Positions 24,501 to 37,909 of a stretch of 64,000 nt of DNA are shown one piece after another. A model generated the notes under the pieces. That model was not told the origin of the DNA, did not search any database, and saw only the letters and a list, made by a program, of their open reading frames with translations. The stretch lies in the NCBI RefSeq assembly GCF_958295425.1, contig NC_081138.1, positions 23,727,886-23,791,885 on the forward strand, read 5' to 3'. Within the stretch, counting starts at the first letter, position 1; each line of letters starts with the position of its first letter. Made by a program: the position numbers and the translations under genes. Origin of the DNA: Solea solea. Its lineage: Eukaryota; Chordata; Actinopteri; Pleuronectiformes; Soleidae.

Positions 24501-26531
24501 GAATGAATTAATTAGAGCAATTTGAAGGAAATTCAATGTTCTGGCCGTCTGGGAGCAGCGAGGAACTCACTCCCGACCACATCTTTTACCCTCACACAGC
24601 CAATGAAAGATCTTTTACAGTAGAGTCTATTTTTAGTGAGTTTTCCATTAAACACTGCATAATGACTTGTCTAAAATGGAACTGGATACCTCTGAGGATC
24701 ACTGGCGTGCCGGATGTGTCAGCGCCAAAAGGCCTCTTCAGAGAAAGCCACATTAAGGAAAATAAACTTTGGATTAATCAGGAGTGGAGTGCGCAGACGG
24801 ACGGATAAAGTTGATGTGATCCGTTGTGAGAGGAGATGATGTAAAAGCAAAATGCTACTGTTAGTCACGAAAAACCAAACCATTTTGTGCTAAACATTGG
24901 AGCAATGTTTAGCTGTCGTAACGCGGAGAGGTGTGTCTGTGAAACGGTGAAAAACAAAAACCCAAGCTACAGTACACCCCCTAAAATGACACGACAAGTG
25001 AATAAACAAATGGTAAAATGGTCAGTATTTGACCACTCGTTCACTTTATCACTCACACTGCACAGTAAATGATCAAATAAATACATAAATACATACATAT
25101 TTATAGACATGACATCATCACAGGACCGTTTCTCCAAGAAGAAAAAAGACAACAAGCTCTTCCCAAAAGAAATACGAAGCTACACCAGATGGAGTGAAGG
25201 GGCAAGCAGCAGGTGAAGAGGGAGAAAATATGAATATTTGTTTTGAGAGGGTTTTACAGCATCAACATTTGGGTGGAGCCTCGACAGTGGAGCTTGATAA
25301 CCAAGTTTTGGTTTGTCCTTAGCTGCCAACAAGGGAAGGGTTTAGTGCAGCGAAACATTTCCCCTTAAACCGCTCAAGTGTTGCTTCAGCAGTATGCCTG
25401 TAGAGTCAGTGTCAGGCTGAAAAGTCCACCTTTGTCTCACTCTCCCAGGAGACTGACAGCTGCTTCCCGAGAGATTTTTCCATTGCTTGATGTTCCCACT
25501 GACATTTCACTGTGTAGACGGGTTTCTCAAGAGATATGTGATGTTTTATTTGCACCACACATGGCATTTTCCTTGGGCTAAAGTTCAGTAATAGTCTCAG
25601 ACCAGACTACTTTCTTCCACATGTAAGACAATTCTACCAGATGCCTTTTGGCAAACACCATATGGACATTTTTTATGTTTTTCTGGCCACTTCTACAGAG
25701 AGCCCAGCATCATCGTCATGGACGGAGTTAAAATCTTGATGTCCGTCCTGATTAGTTCTGCATTTACCTGGCCCTGTAAATTCTGGTGGATGGTTTGTTC
25801 TTCGGTTTGTGTCGCTTCATTCTTTACATCCATGTTCAATAACTGATTCAGGGGCTCGAAAACCCGTTTCCTCGCTGAACCTCTGCAGAGTCTTGTCTGT
25901 GACCTGTTGGGTGATCTCCTTGGTATTCCTATGGACTGCAGTGAAAGCAGAACACAATTGAATCATGAATCACCTTAACAGATGGGGAGACGGTCAGCGG
26001 CTCCACCTGCTCAGCCAACCCAGCGCTGGGTTGCCAAAACACTCGATGGGTCACTGTGTCGTGGTGCTGGTCGCTAAGCGAGGCTCTACTGTCCTCAGGG
26101 CTTTCAAAACACTACAGTTTATTACCATGGTTTCTGGAAAAGGCAGTGGAGTGGCCAGATCAGATGGATGTGTGGGAGTCAAAGTAAGTCCAGGTGGAGC
26201 TCTCAGGTGTAAAGACTTCTGTAGCCTGGTTTTGTTTGATTAATGAAGTGTCCTGGATCTGGTTCATGGTCCTGGTCTGCTATCTAATGCAACACTTATT
26301 GCACACAAACTGTACTCGCACAAACCTTTCATATCATAATATTATACTGTGATGCTTGCTATACTTCAGAGTGATATATGAGTCTGAGAGATAAAGCTAA
26401 TTTACATCAAATATGGCTGATCTATAAGCAGCTTCAGAACTCTAATCCTTAAACGGCTTAGTAGATACAGTACATGTGTGCTACCTGCTACGGTCTGGTA
26501 TGGAGACATCCTCCATTCTACACGCAAGAAC

Positions 26532-26532
<1 letters not shown>

Positions 26533-26569
<37 letters not shown>

Positions 26570-26775
26570 AGAGAGAGAGTATATTGCTAGTGAAGCTGGA
26601 CAGAGCTGTGTTGGAGCAGTGTTTATAAAAAGCTGCCAGAGGCACCACAGTGTTCCTGAAGGACCAGAGGGGAAGCAGCTGTGGCCCCTGGCTCTTTCAA
26701 CTTAGCAGATGAAGCAATTTCACACACACACACGGACACACACATACACACACACAGGGACACACACACACAGGT
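26533..26775. repeat. (TG)n tract and a separate interrupted (CA)n tract
   Basis: 26534-26567 is a near-perfect TG run followed by GGGAGAGAGAGAG. About 150 bp later (26719-26775) there is an interrupted CA run containing GGGACACACACACACAGG. The two are complementary and could form a large hairpin. Confidence 0.85.
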
Positions 26776-28229
26776 GGCTATGGCTTAGGAGGCTGAGCGT
26801 CATTGACACATGTCAAAGTGGAGGCAAGATACTGTGTGGGTTGAATGGGTGACACTAATGTAAACTTTGCTAAGTGGTCATTAAGATCATATAAATGCAT
26901 ATTAATAATTTACCACCGTCACACAACCTTGTAGAATCACAGGGTATGGCGACACAGCACGATATCTTTCTGACTGAAGAAAACACGCCCGTAAAAGGTT
27001 AAAAGCACAGGATTTCTCTCTTCATTCACAACATGGAGATAAAGTGCATAAAGTATATGTATTGGCACATGGATGGGGCATCTCTTACCGAGGCTTTCTC
27101 CACCATTATCCCGCTATGAAGTATAGCTGGCAGGGACTGTTTACTTTACGATGCTTTCATTTGTTAATTCAAATATCAATATTTGCGCTGGCATATCGAT
27201 TATTGTATCGCATGAGGAAGGACGACGATGTACATGTATCACCAAAAACGATCTTTTGACCCGCCCCTAGTCTTTTTCAATGAAGGCAGAGGATATTACA
27301 CCAGGGTTGAGCAGTATCCAAATTTTGATAAACTTTTTCCACAGTTTCCCGACAATGCGGCTTTACTGTGACTAATACATCATTAATCTGAAATCTCACC
27401 CACACAGACACGTGTGTTGAATGAGGCCTCCAATATATGCCCGTCGACATAAATTAAACTTATACAGTGGCTGTATTTACGATATTGTCATATTTTCTAT
27501 ATGGGTATATTCTACTATACCCAACCCATACAACTACTATAATGTTGAATGATTTTTGTGATGAAGAATTGCTTGTCAGCCCTTAATTATCCACCATCTA
27601 TCCTAATTCTGTGAGACAGGTGAAGGAGAACGTTCTGATTGTTTGATATTTCATGAAATATTTGAATCATTATTATTTCCAATGTTAACGATGTGATAGT
27701 GTGATGTTTTTTTCAGTAAAAGACATGAAAACAGGCCAACAAAAATGGACAGCAAAGGAGCACACTACCTTCATCGTGGAATGATACTTTTACCGCAGTA
27801 CAATATTAAAATTCAGCTGAAGTTGTCCTAGATGGTAAATATGTATGTGATTCAGAAATAATGTACTTCATATTCTTCAGGGGCCAACAACAAAGTTGGG
27901 GGCAATTAGATGGCAGGAGGGAGGACAAACATCATAAGAATATGAAGAATAAGAAAGAAAGAAGGGAATAGTCTGAACTCTTCTTGACCTGTATTCTGCA
28001 TTTGAGCAACGGTTTTCTAATAAATCAAGCTTCACAAGAAAAGAGGGATAAATATGTTCTTTGAGTTCCCTTTAAGGAGAGTGCTGTGATAAAGTGAAGC
28101 TTCAATCATGAATTTCTTATGCTGCGATCAGACCATACATAAGCAAAATGCAGCCCGATCCAGCAGAGACAGTGTTTCAGGACGTGTTGGCTGCAAAAAT
28201 TGATCGTTGTATCGCATGTGAGCTTGTCA

Positions 28230-28326
28230 TCTGGGACTCAAGCTGGTTCTTGTCAGTGTGCGAGCACAGCGGATCACGTGTCAGTACTTCAAACAACCTC
28301 GCTTTACACAACTATCCCTTTAACCT
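28230..28326. mobile_element. Right-end fragment of family L MITE
   Basis: CAAGCTGGTTCTTGTCAG, GTGTCAGTACTTCAAACAAC and the end ACAACTATCCCTTTAA match similar text at 60405-60498 and 61730-61790. The end resembles the left ends at 7489 and 56218 in inverse. Confidence 0.45.
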
Positions 28327-30529
28327 TCCCAAATATTTATAATGATTTTTGTCACAGTCGCTGCTATCATCACAATCCCTTCCCCTTCCCCTTCCTTCCA
28401 AGGCCTCGTTTCTCGCTTCATGAAATTTATGAAGACAGTGTAAAACGTGTTGTTTTGGTTCAGCGTGTATTTGTCTCCGCGCTGGCCGTCTCAGTGTCTT
28501 CTAATTCAATGAACAGCAGACTTTCTCAGGAGACAATGCAGCTTAAACACAGCCACGAGCAATTTGTCCCGACCATTTTGCCACATCAGAGTGAGATGGA
28601 AAACAAATTACAGACGTATGAATTCTGACTTCACCCAAACATGAGCACAAATCAGAAAAACAGAGTGATACCATGCAACAACTACTAGTACGAGTGGAGA
28701 AAGCTACATTAAGAGATGCCCCATCCACTCTCTATGTTGTGAATAAGTAGAGAAATCCTGCATTTTTTAACGTTTTCTTCTCCTCAGTTAGACAGATATC
28801 GTGATGTATCGCTATACGATTTCACAGAATCGTTGTATCGTGACAATACATTTATTATATTATTCTGCCTTTGCTTTAGTTGTGGTCTACAGGATGTGTG
28901 GAGTCTTTGTATGACATTTTTATTTTCTTCTTTTACACCAAGCCTGAGCCAAAGCTATTCTTTCTCTGACAGCTCAGATGGGTCAAAGTGACATTTGTGT
29001 TAGCAGGACGCTGATATTTCCGCCTAGATTTCATGCTGGAGTTGACGTTTGTTCGTCTTTGAGAAGCATTGTGCATACATTTACATGCACACGAGAGAAC
29101 GAGATGTCGCTCTCAAGCAAAGGTGCAGGTTACTGTCTGCAAACCTCCGACTTTGCTGTTTTAATCAAGTTACTTTCACTCCATTGATGTCTCAGCTCGT
29201 CTCTGTGCAGCGACCTTGTGTGAAGCCATGCCAACATGAGAGAAAGAGAGTAGGAAAGGAGGAGATAAGGGAAAGCTCTGGTAAAGGACAGAGGAGCCCA
29301 GGAAGGAGACACACACAAACCAAACTGAAATAAACCAAGTGCTGTGCAAAAAGGAATCCTTCGGGAAACACCGAGCTTGAATGGCGCCAAGGTGCCTCAT
29401 GGTGTGCGCTGGTGAATTAGAGTAGGGGGAATCACTGCGGGATCAGGTGTGGTTCTACTGGAGTAGTTTTGTGAATACGAATACCTGAGTACCTAACTGG
29501 CCGAGGCAGGCGACTGACATCTTTGAGTCTGGTTCTGCCAGAGATTTCCTTCCTTTTTTCTCTCCATTGACACCAAGTATTTAATCATCATTGTGTGAAC
29601 TGTTGGGTTTCTCTTCTCTGTGTAATATTGTAAGTTGTCTGCCTTACTCACATAAGTATTGGTGCATTCCCACTTTTTTTTTTTTTTATTTGCTTATTCA
29701 GACAGTGCTTGAAAAACATCTATGTGTTTGTGTGTGTGACTTGTTGAATGAGGCTCTTTTTTGGACAGAGCTTCTGGGACAGGGTGAGACAAAGCAGGTG
29801 TCCTGCAAGCTCTGTGAACCACGAAAGGCTCAAGTGGCTTTTCCCAGGAGGGGGTAATGCTGCATAAAATCAATGCATGGCTCCTTTTTGTTAAAAAAGC
29901 AGCTACCTACTAATCTATTTAACCCTACTGTAATAAATCCTTCTGACTGATTAAGGGTTTGTGTGTGTGTGTGTGTGTAAAGCATCGTACTGGGGTACAA
30001 CTTGCCTCAGGACTGTCTGGTTTCCTCAGCAACTAGAGGGGGTTACTGTGGTTACGACGGAGGTGTCCACATCCACGTCCCCACAGAAAGAGTTGGAAGG
30101 GGTGAGAGGAGCGTTTTTCATCCAGTGACATGTTTAATTCTGTGTAAAATGGCTGGGAGGCTAACGGACTGGTGCCTTGACCCAGGGTCAACAGGGAACG
30201 AAGGAGAGAAAAGGCGGAGGAAAAAGGAGCCCTGACACAGAGGAGGGTTTAAATGTGATACATGACACTGGCAGTACTTGTGTGGAGGAGACTTGTGAGT
30301 CACAGACTCTATTGAAGCATATAAGGCTGCTGATTTCTTATGTAGTGAAGTGTCTTTCCTCATCATTGTCCTCCAGAAACATTTTGCTATTTTAGTTTTC
30401 TGCAAATCATGTGACATGTTAAAACTATTTCATCATGTCACATCAATGTTTGTACACAGAATGAGCCTGAGAGGCCATATTTGTCCAGTCTACACCCGTA
30501 CACACAGGACTTTTTTGTTTGAGACACCA

Positions 30530-31445
30530 TTACAGTTTGTTTGTGTGGGCGCGTCTGTGTGTACTTCAGTGGCGGTTGCTGGTCTTTGAAACAGGGGAAG
30601 CTCATTTCACGCCCAGTTATTTATACATAAATTCTGCAAACGAACAACTAGAACAAGGAAACACGACAATTATGAAACTATCGCATCATAAGCTGAAATG
30701 CTGTAACAGTGTTTTTATTTACAAACATCAGCTATTTGTTAACAGACTTCCCTCGCGAGAACCAAACAGGACTGAGGCAGCTGTCATGTATGTTTCTGCA
30801 ACGCTGTCAATCAAAGACTGGTTCCGCCTTTCAGACAGTTCCTCATCAATCATCATGCAGAAGCCCAGTGTCTGCGCCCGCCCACTGCGCTACTGACTCC
30901 CAGAGAAGCTGAGCTTCCATGGAAGTGACTTTTTTGCCCCATTTGAGAACAGTTGAAGCCAAGCTTCAAGTGGTTTTAATGTGGAGGCTGCTACGGAATT
31001 ACGAAAATCCCACGGGACGATGCGTCATCTGTGATAAACAGCCGACTCTGAACGAACTAGTGACACGGTCTAATCACGTTCTAGCGCACGTTTAGTATTG
31101 AAATGTCAATACAACACAGTACAAATTAGACCACATTTTAGAGGGAGCTGAGCTTCCATTGTTGTCTTAGAACAATTGCCACTGGTGTGCTTGTATTTGT
31201 TGCCTCTGTAGGACTTTTCCTGGCATAAACATTGACCCAGTCAGGTCCAGCAGTCTTCATGGCAAGTAAACCCGTCCTAATGAGGCAGAGCCTCAGACCT
31301 AAGGGTTAGGTTAGGCATTAACTGGTTAGGTAAGATTGGGGATCACGCTTTATTTCTCCTGTTCAAATGAATGGAAGTCGATGCAGCTTCCTCAGAGGTA
31401 CAGCTGTGTTGTTCTAGATACTGTAAATGGGCTTGAAGAGAAGTG
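30530..31445 (+). repeat. Family E repeat split by a hAT-like MITE
   Basis: The TG-rich leader (about 30535-30566) lies left of the MITE at 30567-31184. The rest of the repeat resumes at 31185 with TTGCCTCTGTAGGAC, GGTCCAGCAGTCTTCATGG and the 3' part AAATGAATGGAAGTCGATGC. The MITE is therefore the younger insertion. Confidence 0.7.
30567..31184. mobile_element. 618-bp hAT-like MITE with 8-bp target duplication
   Basis: Ends CAGTGGCGGTTGCT and AACAATTGCCACTG are inverted. The flanks are GTGTACTT (30559-30566) and GTGTGCTT (31185-31192), 7 of 8 identical. It has no transposase; frames through it (such as that starting at 30519) lack any family motif. Internal subterminal repeats of GCTGAGCTTCCAT occur at about 30908 and 31147. 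Confidence 0.85.
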
Positions 31446-31864
31446 GAAAATAATTCAGGCCCATTAATTGTCTTTTGGCTATTGTGGTTTTCCACTGAGT
31501 TTTAAGAGATCATTTGCACTGAACTGTAAGGGGGGGGGATTTCATGGGCGAAATGAATGGGCCTCTGTATTTCTTTCTTTTCTGTCTCACAGATAATAGA
31601 GGGGGCGCAGTCAAAGCACAGCTTTTAAGAGTGAGCTCGGATCGACAGTGAAAGACACTGATTGGTAAAGTCTGTGGAGGCAATCCTGTCTCACAAAAAA
31701 ACACCCACTCAACTTGCATTTTCAAATTCTTCTTTTTGTAAGGAATATTTCCCCCTGATATTATGTTTGCTTTTGACAGAGTCTTCGGCTGCCAGTAGGT
31801 TTGTTGTTTTAGCAATGCTATAATGACCATACAGTATCATTATTTCTCAATCCCTTTATTGGAA

Positions 31865-32115
31865 CACATCCAGGCCACACAGCATGAGTTTGCACGTTCT
31901 CCCCTTGTGCATGAGGGTTTACTTGGACACTCTTAACTGACCATATAGGTGTGAATGTGGGGGTGAACGCTTGTTTGTCTTTATGTGTTTGACCTGCGGT
32001 AGACTGGTGACCCTGTCCAGGGTGAACTGACTTACACCCTTATGTCAGCTGGGATTGGCTCCAGTGGCCCCCGCGACCGTCACAGTGGAGGATAAAGCCG
32101 ATGAATGAGTGCATG
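31865..32115 (+). mobile_element. Family F SINE-like element, plus strand
   Basis: Contains AGTTTGCACGTTCTCCCC, GACTGGTGACCCTGTCCAG, TTGGCTCCAGTGGCCCCC and GTGGAGGATAAAGC, then a decayed tail near GATGAATGAG. No tRNA-like head is recognisable. Confidence 0.7.
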
Positions 32116-32584
32116 TATGCGGTTTTTAAAATAACAAAGTCAAACTGCGGGTTGTACAGGTCAAAGTGTCAAGTGTTTGTTACGCCAGGTTTATCCATGA
32201 CATGCCTGAGCACTACGTGCTGCTGATATACAAGACCAACTTTCATCACGTCATTCCAGTCCAAATTCCAGTGATCACAGACTTAAAAACAATAAAGCTT
32301 GTGGTGCAGTGACAGAAAAAGCAACAGTCACTTTAGGTGTGGTGCTGTGATCATGCTCGGATCGATATAGTTTGTTTACATTTCTCCTCTAGCGTCATGA
32401 AAAGTCTGTGCAAACATTGTCTACTTTCACATCTTACATGCACTCTTTCTTCCTCCTCCTCTGCTCTGCTGTATGTTATTGTTGTGCTGTTTTGTGACTC
32501 AGCGGCTCCGAGCCGACAGCTGCACGATGGCAGATAGAAAGAGGAGTTATTTCATGGCTGTAAATGGAAACATTGCAAACTGTG

Positions 32585-32606
32585 GTGTGTGTGTGTGTGT
32601 GTGTGT
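32585..32606. repeat. (GT)11 microsatellite
   Basis: Short uninterrupted run following AAACTGTG. Confidence 0.9.
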
Positions 32607-34008
32607 AGGAAGGCTGTTCACTAATGTGGCAAGCTCATTTTGTGCACTGTATTGTTTTTATAGCCAGAGAAGGAGTATTATGTAGAAGGGGGAAAAAAAA
32701 GGAAAATCATTTTATTATAATTCTAATTTTGTGCAACATTACTTTTCCTGCATATTCATATAATTACAGTAACAATACATTTATTTATTTGCCTGAAAAC
32801 TTTCCTCAAAATGTTTCCTGGGTTTTGAGTTACACGTGATTATCTAAGTTAGTTGTTTTCCCCTTTAACTCAGTTGTTGTGGGAAAACAGTTAAAATCAC
32901 ATGACAATAAGATTGTTTTGTTTGTTTTCCTATTTTGCTGCAAATCTTTTATTTATTTTAACATTAGGATAAAGAGAAACTTCTGTCTTCTTGATTTAGT
33001 CCTGCAGATGAGATGACGCTTCTCGTATCCCACGATAAAATGATTAAATAGTTTTTTGCAGCAGGTTTCATCATCTTTTTCACTGGAATTATGAAGAATG
33101 AAGGAACTTTTCATTTGTAGAATTCAGAAAGAAAAGAAACTCTGAATACAGGAACTCCTTGCAATAATGTCAGCGTTATATTGGTAAATTCCTCTCTTAA
33201 CATGGTTTCCTGTTTTCTTTGTTTGTTCAATTTATTGCTCACTAATGTGAGGGAGTATATCTAACGATCTTATTGCCCGCAAACTATCTTTCCTCATGTT
33301 TCATATTTTGTGGAATAAAAATGGCCAAATATGTGACTTTTACCTAATCTACTTATTGTCTGAGAGACCATTCTCCATATTCGTAAATTATTGACATCTC
33401 GGTACAAATTTCATTTGACTTATTGCCTTCGCTTTAGTGGAATTCATAAACCTGATTACAGATGCAGGTGCAGTTTTGAATTGAATGGAAAATAGTGAAT
33501 TCAGATCGTTTGCCCACGGAAAGAAAACAACAGAGCATTTTTATAACAAGCAGACTTTGATTTAAAACAGGAGGAATGAGCTCACCACTCTGGCAAAATA
33601 TTTCACATTAGAGCCATAAAGACACAAGAAAAGAGACCAAGTCACTGTTTGGGAAGGATAGTTTTTTTTTTTATTTATTTATTTGCTGTGCGTGATTTAA
33701 ATAGGGAAAGCCTTTCAGCCTGCTGTATTTATGCTCATGTCACATTTCTTTGTTGGGTTTCCTGGCAGGCAATTTATGTCCCTTTTGTCCCTGGAATGAA
33801 GCAGTGAAGCAGACATAACTGCATCGACGCAATATGTCACAAGTTTCAAAAACAGCTGTATTTTCATGGAACTTGGCAAAAGCTGTAAAGTTTCACAAGA
33901 AGGATTCAATTCTCCCTTGGCAAACATCAGTGTCAGAACCCCAGAACCCCTGACAGAGACGCTGGACTGTCTGCACTTGTGTTTGGATTTTGAAAAAAAG
34001 AAAAGACA

Positions 34009-34055
34009 CTAGGGCTGCAACTAATGACTATTTTGATAATAATAATGATAGTCAC
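34009..34055. mobile_element. Terminal fragment of the 548-855 MITE family
   Basis: ACTAGGGCTGCAACTAATGA followed by CTATTTTGATAATAATAATG is the left end of that family; the rest is absent or replaced by ATT-rich sequence. Confidence 0.6.
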
Positions 34056-36174
34056 AGTTATTACTGTAGTTATTATTATTAATAATTATGAATCCGTACC
34101 AGCAGAGGGCACTGTGAACACAACCTGGCTTGCATCCATGCCCTCTTTGATCATTAGAGGAAGACAACATTGACGTGATGTTTAGTTTTCTGTGACAGTG
34201 GACATAACAAACACTGTCCTCTGTCCCCCTGACCTCCATCCATCCATCCATCCATCCAGCATGATAGCTCATTAATTTCCTGGAGACTTACTCTGACCTT
34301 AGCCATAATTACCACTGGCCTAATCCTAATCTTAAACTGTCCCTACACTCAGCCTAACCTTAAAACATGTCTTCACTTCACTTTGTCTCAATCCAGAGGC
34401 TAGATCCTCCCAAGTGCGCAGCCAACATGACTCATCCATAACATGACTCCACTTCCACTTCTTCTTCTCCTGATAAATTCCGACCAAGAGGTAAAACGCT
34501 GCCCTCCACAGTTCAAAGTCCTGAATCACACTTCTTCTGCCCCTCGAAGCCTGACTGCTGATTTAAGGCCTAATCACCAAAACTTCCTGAAATCTGATTT
34601 ATATCTAAAATATTTTTCATTTTTCAATGTTGTAGAACTAATAGTGGTATTTCTTTAGTAAGGGATTTTTACTTTTTAGTTCGAGTTTTGTGTTATACCA
34701 GTTTTGTTGTCATTTATTAATTATGATGGATTTTTAAACATGTTGTAAATCTGGAGGAAATAGAGAGGCATGTATCTCAGGAGAGACAACCATGGACAAG
34801 TACAATAATTCTCCTTAAATGTGAAGGATTAAGGATTTTTAATCCATAACTGTAAATTCTTCAGAACTAAATCCTGTTTGAATAATTTGTTAATATTAAA
34901 TGATAAAAAGCTTAGAAATGAATTATGATAAATGAAAATAGTAATAATGAGACTTGTATTAAAATGTATTTATTCTTTTTTTGCATTTGTGTTTGGCATA
35001 CAATTATCCAGGCTCCACCAACCTGTTGCGTTGTTGTAATAAAGGTTTAGGGGGTGTAGGGGGCAATTTGCCGGACACATTCAAACCTTAACCGTAACTA
35101 CTACTGGCCAAACCCTAACCTAACAAAACAAAGGCTTAATCTTCATCTTAAAAGTTGTGAGGACCTGCCAAAAGCCTGATGACACACACTTTATTTACCG
35201 GGTTTATGAAAAGGTTCAGGCAGCTGTGACGAGACTCCGGCTGATGATAAATTATAAATGTGACACCAACACTGTATGTCTGAGAGATATTATAGAAAAA
35301 AACTTTGGTCAATTTATCCTTGACTGGGACAGAAGATTATAGGTTATACTGTATGTCAGTTATAAAAGCAATAGGAATAATTATTTAATAAGTTTCCTTT
35401 TACTGACCACCTGTTGCTGTGATTGTGTTACTGTATTTCTCTGCAGCTATTTATATTATGACAGCTACTGTGCTGTTGTTCTTTAAAGTGAGTGACTGCT
35501 CGGTCCAACACTCGATCAACAGCAGGCTGCTTTGAATGTTGGGCAGGATACATTCTGCATATCACAAAATCTGCAGGAGATGAGGAAGACAGTAATGAGG
35601 ACATAGAGAGAGAGAAATTGTTTCCTTTACAACTTATTCCATCAGGATATGGAAGGACACTGAAATGGAATGGCTGAAAGAAGAATTATTTGTGTTTAGG
35701 CAACTCTTTCTCGGATCAAATTTGTTTTTAACATATCAAAATACCGATCTCGTACAGTGTTTGACATACACCAAGAAGCAGACCACATCCAGACCATGTT
35801 CACAGACAAAAACCTGCACCTGTGGCAGTCTGTTTCAGCACCACCATGAGGGAGTCTGGTGTGTTTTATTCCTGGGACACAACGTGTTTGTTTGGAGAGG
35901 ATGAAATTACCATAATCCTTTTCCAGCCCTAACCAGGTGCCATTGTGTCTCACCCCCAACTCCAGAAATGGTGATCATCCTATTTGTAATCCCATTTGAA
36001 AGCACTGCAGTGGCACGGGTGCCATGTTTTCTGAAGATATGGAAATACGACACTGCATCACACTGTGGTTCACGCTTTTTCCAAACATTGCACTTGTTTG
36101 GTTAAATTAAAATAGGCGCAGAGTGAAAGTGAACATGTGTCTGCTGGAGAGCAGCACTGAAGAATGATCACATG

Positions 36175-36205
36175 ATAACAACAACAACAACAACAACAAC
36201 GACAA
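36175..36205. repeat. (AAC)n microsatellite
   Basis: ACAACAACAACA run of about nine to ten units with a GAC interruption near the end. It gives Thr-rich and Cys-rich frames that are not genes. Confidence 0.9.
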
Positions 36206-36299
36206 TAATGGACCGTAACAATGTTACATACCTTATGATAAAATGCATGGACTCCATGGACTATAAATCCTGCAAAACAAAAAAACAAAAAACAAAAAA

Positions 36300-36490
36300 A
36301 GGTCAACCAGGGCAGGTTTTTAGAAGAGACTGTCTAGATTCATTTAGAAAAAAGTGTCTTTAGACAGGCAGTGTTCTCATACCTACTGTTATACGTGACC
36401 TGCCCACCCTCAGCTCATTTACTAAACATCTAAAATCATGGCTATTGGGCAAAAGTGCACCCACAGTCGGACACAGTTTTTTGTTTTGTT
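36300..36490 (+). mobile_element. Non-LTR retrotransposon (LINE) ORF2 C-terminal remnant
   Basis: From 36388 the + frame reads VIRDLPTLSSFTKHLKSWLL. This resembles the conserved C-terminal end of fish LINE reverse-transcriptase proteins (short hydrophobic-charged helix after an LP..R motif). It is a short truncated piece without the reverse-transcriptase domain. Boundaries and clade uncertain. Confidence 0.5.
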
Positions 36491-36703
36491 GCAGGAGTAA
36501 CATGAATGTCAGACCATTAATTAATTAATTAATTAATGTTTGTTCCTGGATAAAAATTAAAGGGGTGTAGGCCTCTTTGTTACTTCTTTGTTACTTCTGC
36601 CTGCTCCTTTCTTTCAGACCACAAGGATTTAAAAGGAAGTGTTTGTTGGAAATTTCTTTTTTGCTTGTCTTCTTTTTATAATCATGTTCTAAAAAAAACT
36701 CGA

Positions 36704-36762
36704 TGACCTCATATGACCCGTGCACATATGGGTCATATGAGGTCATATATGTATATATATAT

Positions 36763-36810
<48 letters not shown>

Positions 36811-36901
36811 GTCATATGAGGTCATATATATGTATATATGTGTGTGTGTGTATGTATATATATATATATACATATATATATGGGACATATGAGTTCATAT
36901 A

Positions 36902-36944
<43 letters not shown>

Positions 36945-36945
36945 G
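36704..36945. repeat. TA-rich minisatellite with palindromic GGGTCATATGAGGTCA units
   Basis: TGACCTCATATGACCC (36704-36719) is the exact reverse complement of GGGTCATATGAGGTCA (36730-36745), separated by 10 bp. The latter recurs at 36809-36824, and as GGGACATATGAGTTCA at 36882-36897. Spacings are 79 and 73 bp, filled by (TA)n/TG tracts. It likely grew by expansion of TA-rich unit plus palindrome. Confidence 0.9.
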
Positions 36946-37740
36946 TCGTGGTGTGTTGTGTTGGCCTGCCAAGGGACTGGGGAGGGACATACATTACATA
37001 CATACATTTTTCATATGTAGTGTCCCATTATAAATGAATACTGAATGATACCCAACCTTAAAAGCTTCACAACGCCTCTCAAAAATGTCTCAAACTGAGA
37101 AGAAAAACAAGAAGAGATGCATTAAAATATAGATGGATGAAAGCGGAGAGGAGGTTAACAACAAACAATCCCCGTGTGGAAGCAAAAAAGGGAGCTTCCC
37201 TGTCCCTCTCTCACTTTGTCGGTGGATATTTATTTTAAATGTTATTATTTTAAAGTATGTATGCGTGCAGCATTGGCTTATATTAACTATATTTCTCTGT
37301 TCAAAATGACCCAAATTGAACTGTGAGCTCTAAATGAGTGGACCTCACTTCATCCATCATGGAGGCTGAAGCACCGTATTTTTTTTAGGCTACATTGCGA
37401 CAAATTAACATCTGAAATGAGTACAGAACTTTTAGTGCATCTGCTCCATGGTTGTTTTTCACTTGTTTCTGCATTTCTGTTTGAGCGCAGCAGCAGTTTT
37501 TCTGCAGTCTACCTCCAGTCTTCGTTTCCTCCCAGCATTGAGGCCCCTGCTAAACTGTCCAGTCATTATCAGCCAGTGTAATTCTACAATTACACACTGT
37601 GTGATTAATGAGCCAAGTGAAAAGATCTGGCATGATGTGTAACCACTTCTGCAAATCGTGTACTCCTTTCATGTGCAGTTTACTGAAAGACCCAAACAAT
37701 TAAGGCTGTTCCGCTTATCATGCCTTTTATCAGATGTAAG

Positions 37741-37896
37741 GCAAGTGTGTGAGTGTGTGTACCTTTATTTGCTACCTCTTTACGACATTAACACTCACCT
37801 TGTGAGGACCAGTAGTCCATATCGAGACCAAAACCTGGTCCTAATGAAGCAGCTGCTAATTTTTGGTGAACTGGTTAATTTTAGGGCTAAGATTTG
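37741..37896 (+). repeat. Family E repeat, left half of a split copy
   Basis: Leader GTGTGTGAGTGTGTGTACC, then GAGGACCAGTAGTCCATATC and AAAACCTGGTCCTAATGAAG, ending AGGGCTAAGATTTG. The matching continuation (TGAATTGTG...) is found at 38683, after about 786 bp of inserted sequence. Confidence 0.75.
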
Positions 37897-37909
37897 GCCA
37901 CACGATTTG

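Noticed and set aside
35485..35560. Text reading SDCS, considered as a start of a TSP1 exon
   Set aside because: No WDAWG upstream, no CGGG downstream, and no suitable acceptor or donor.
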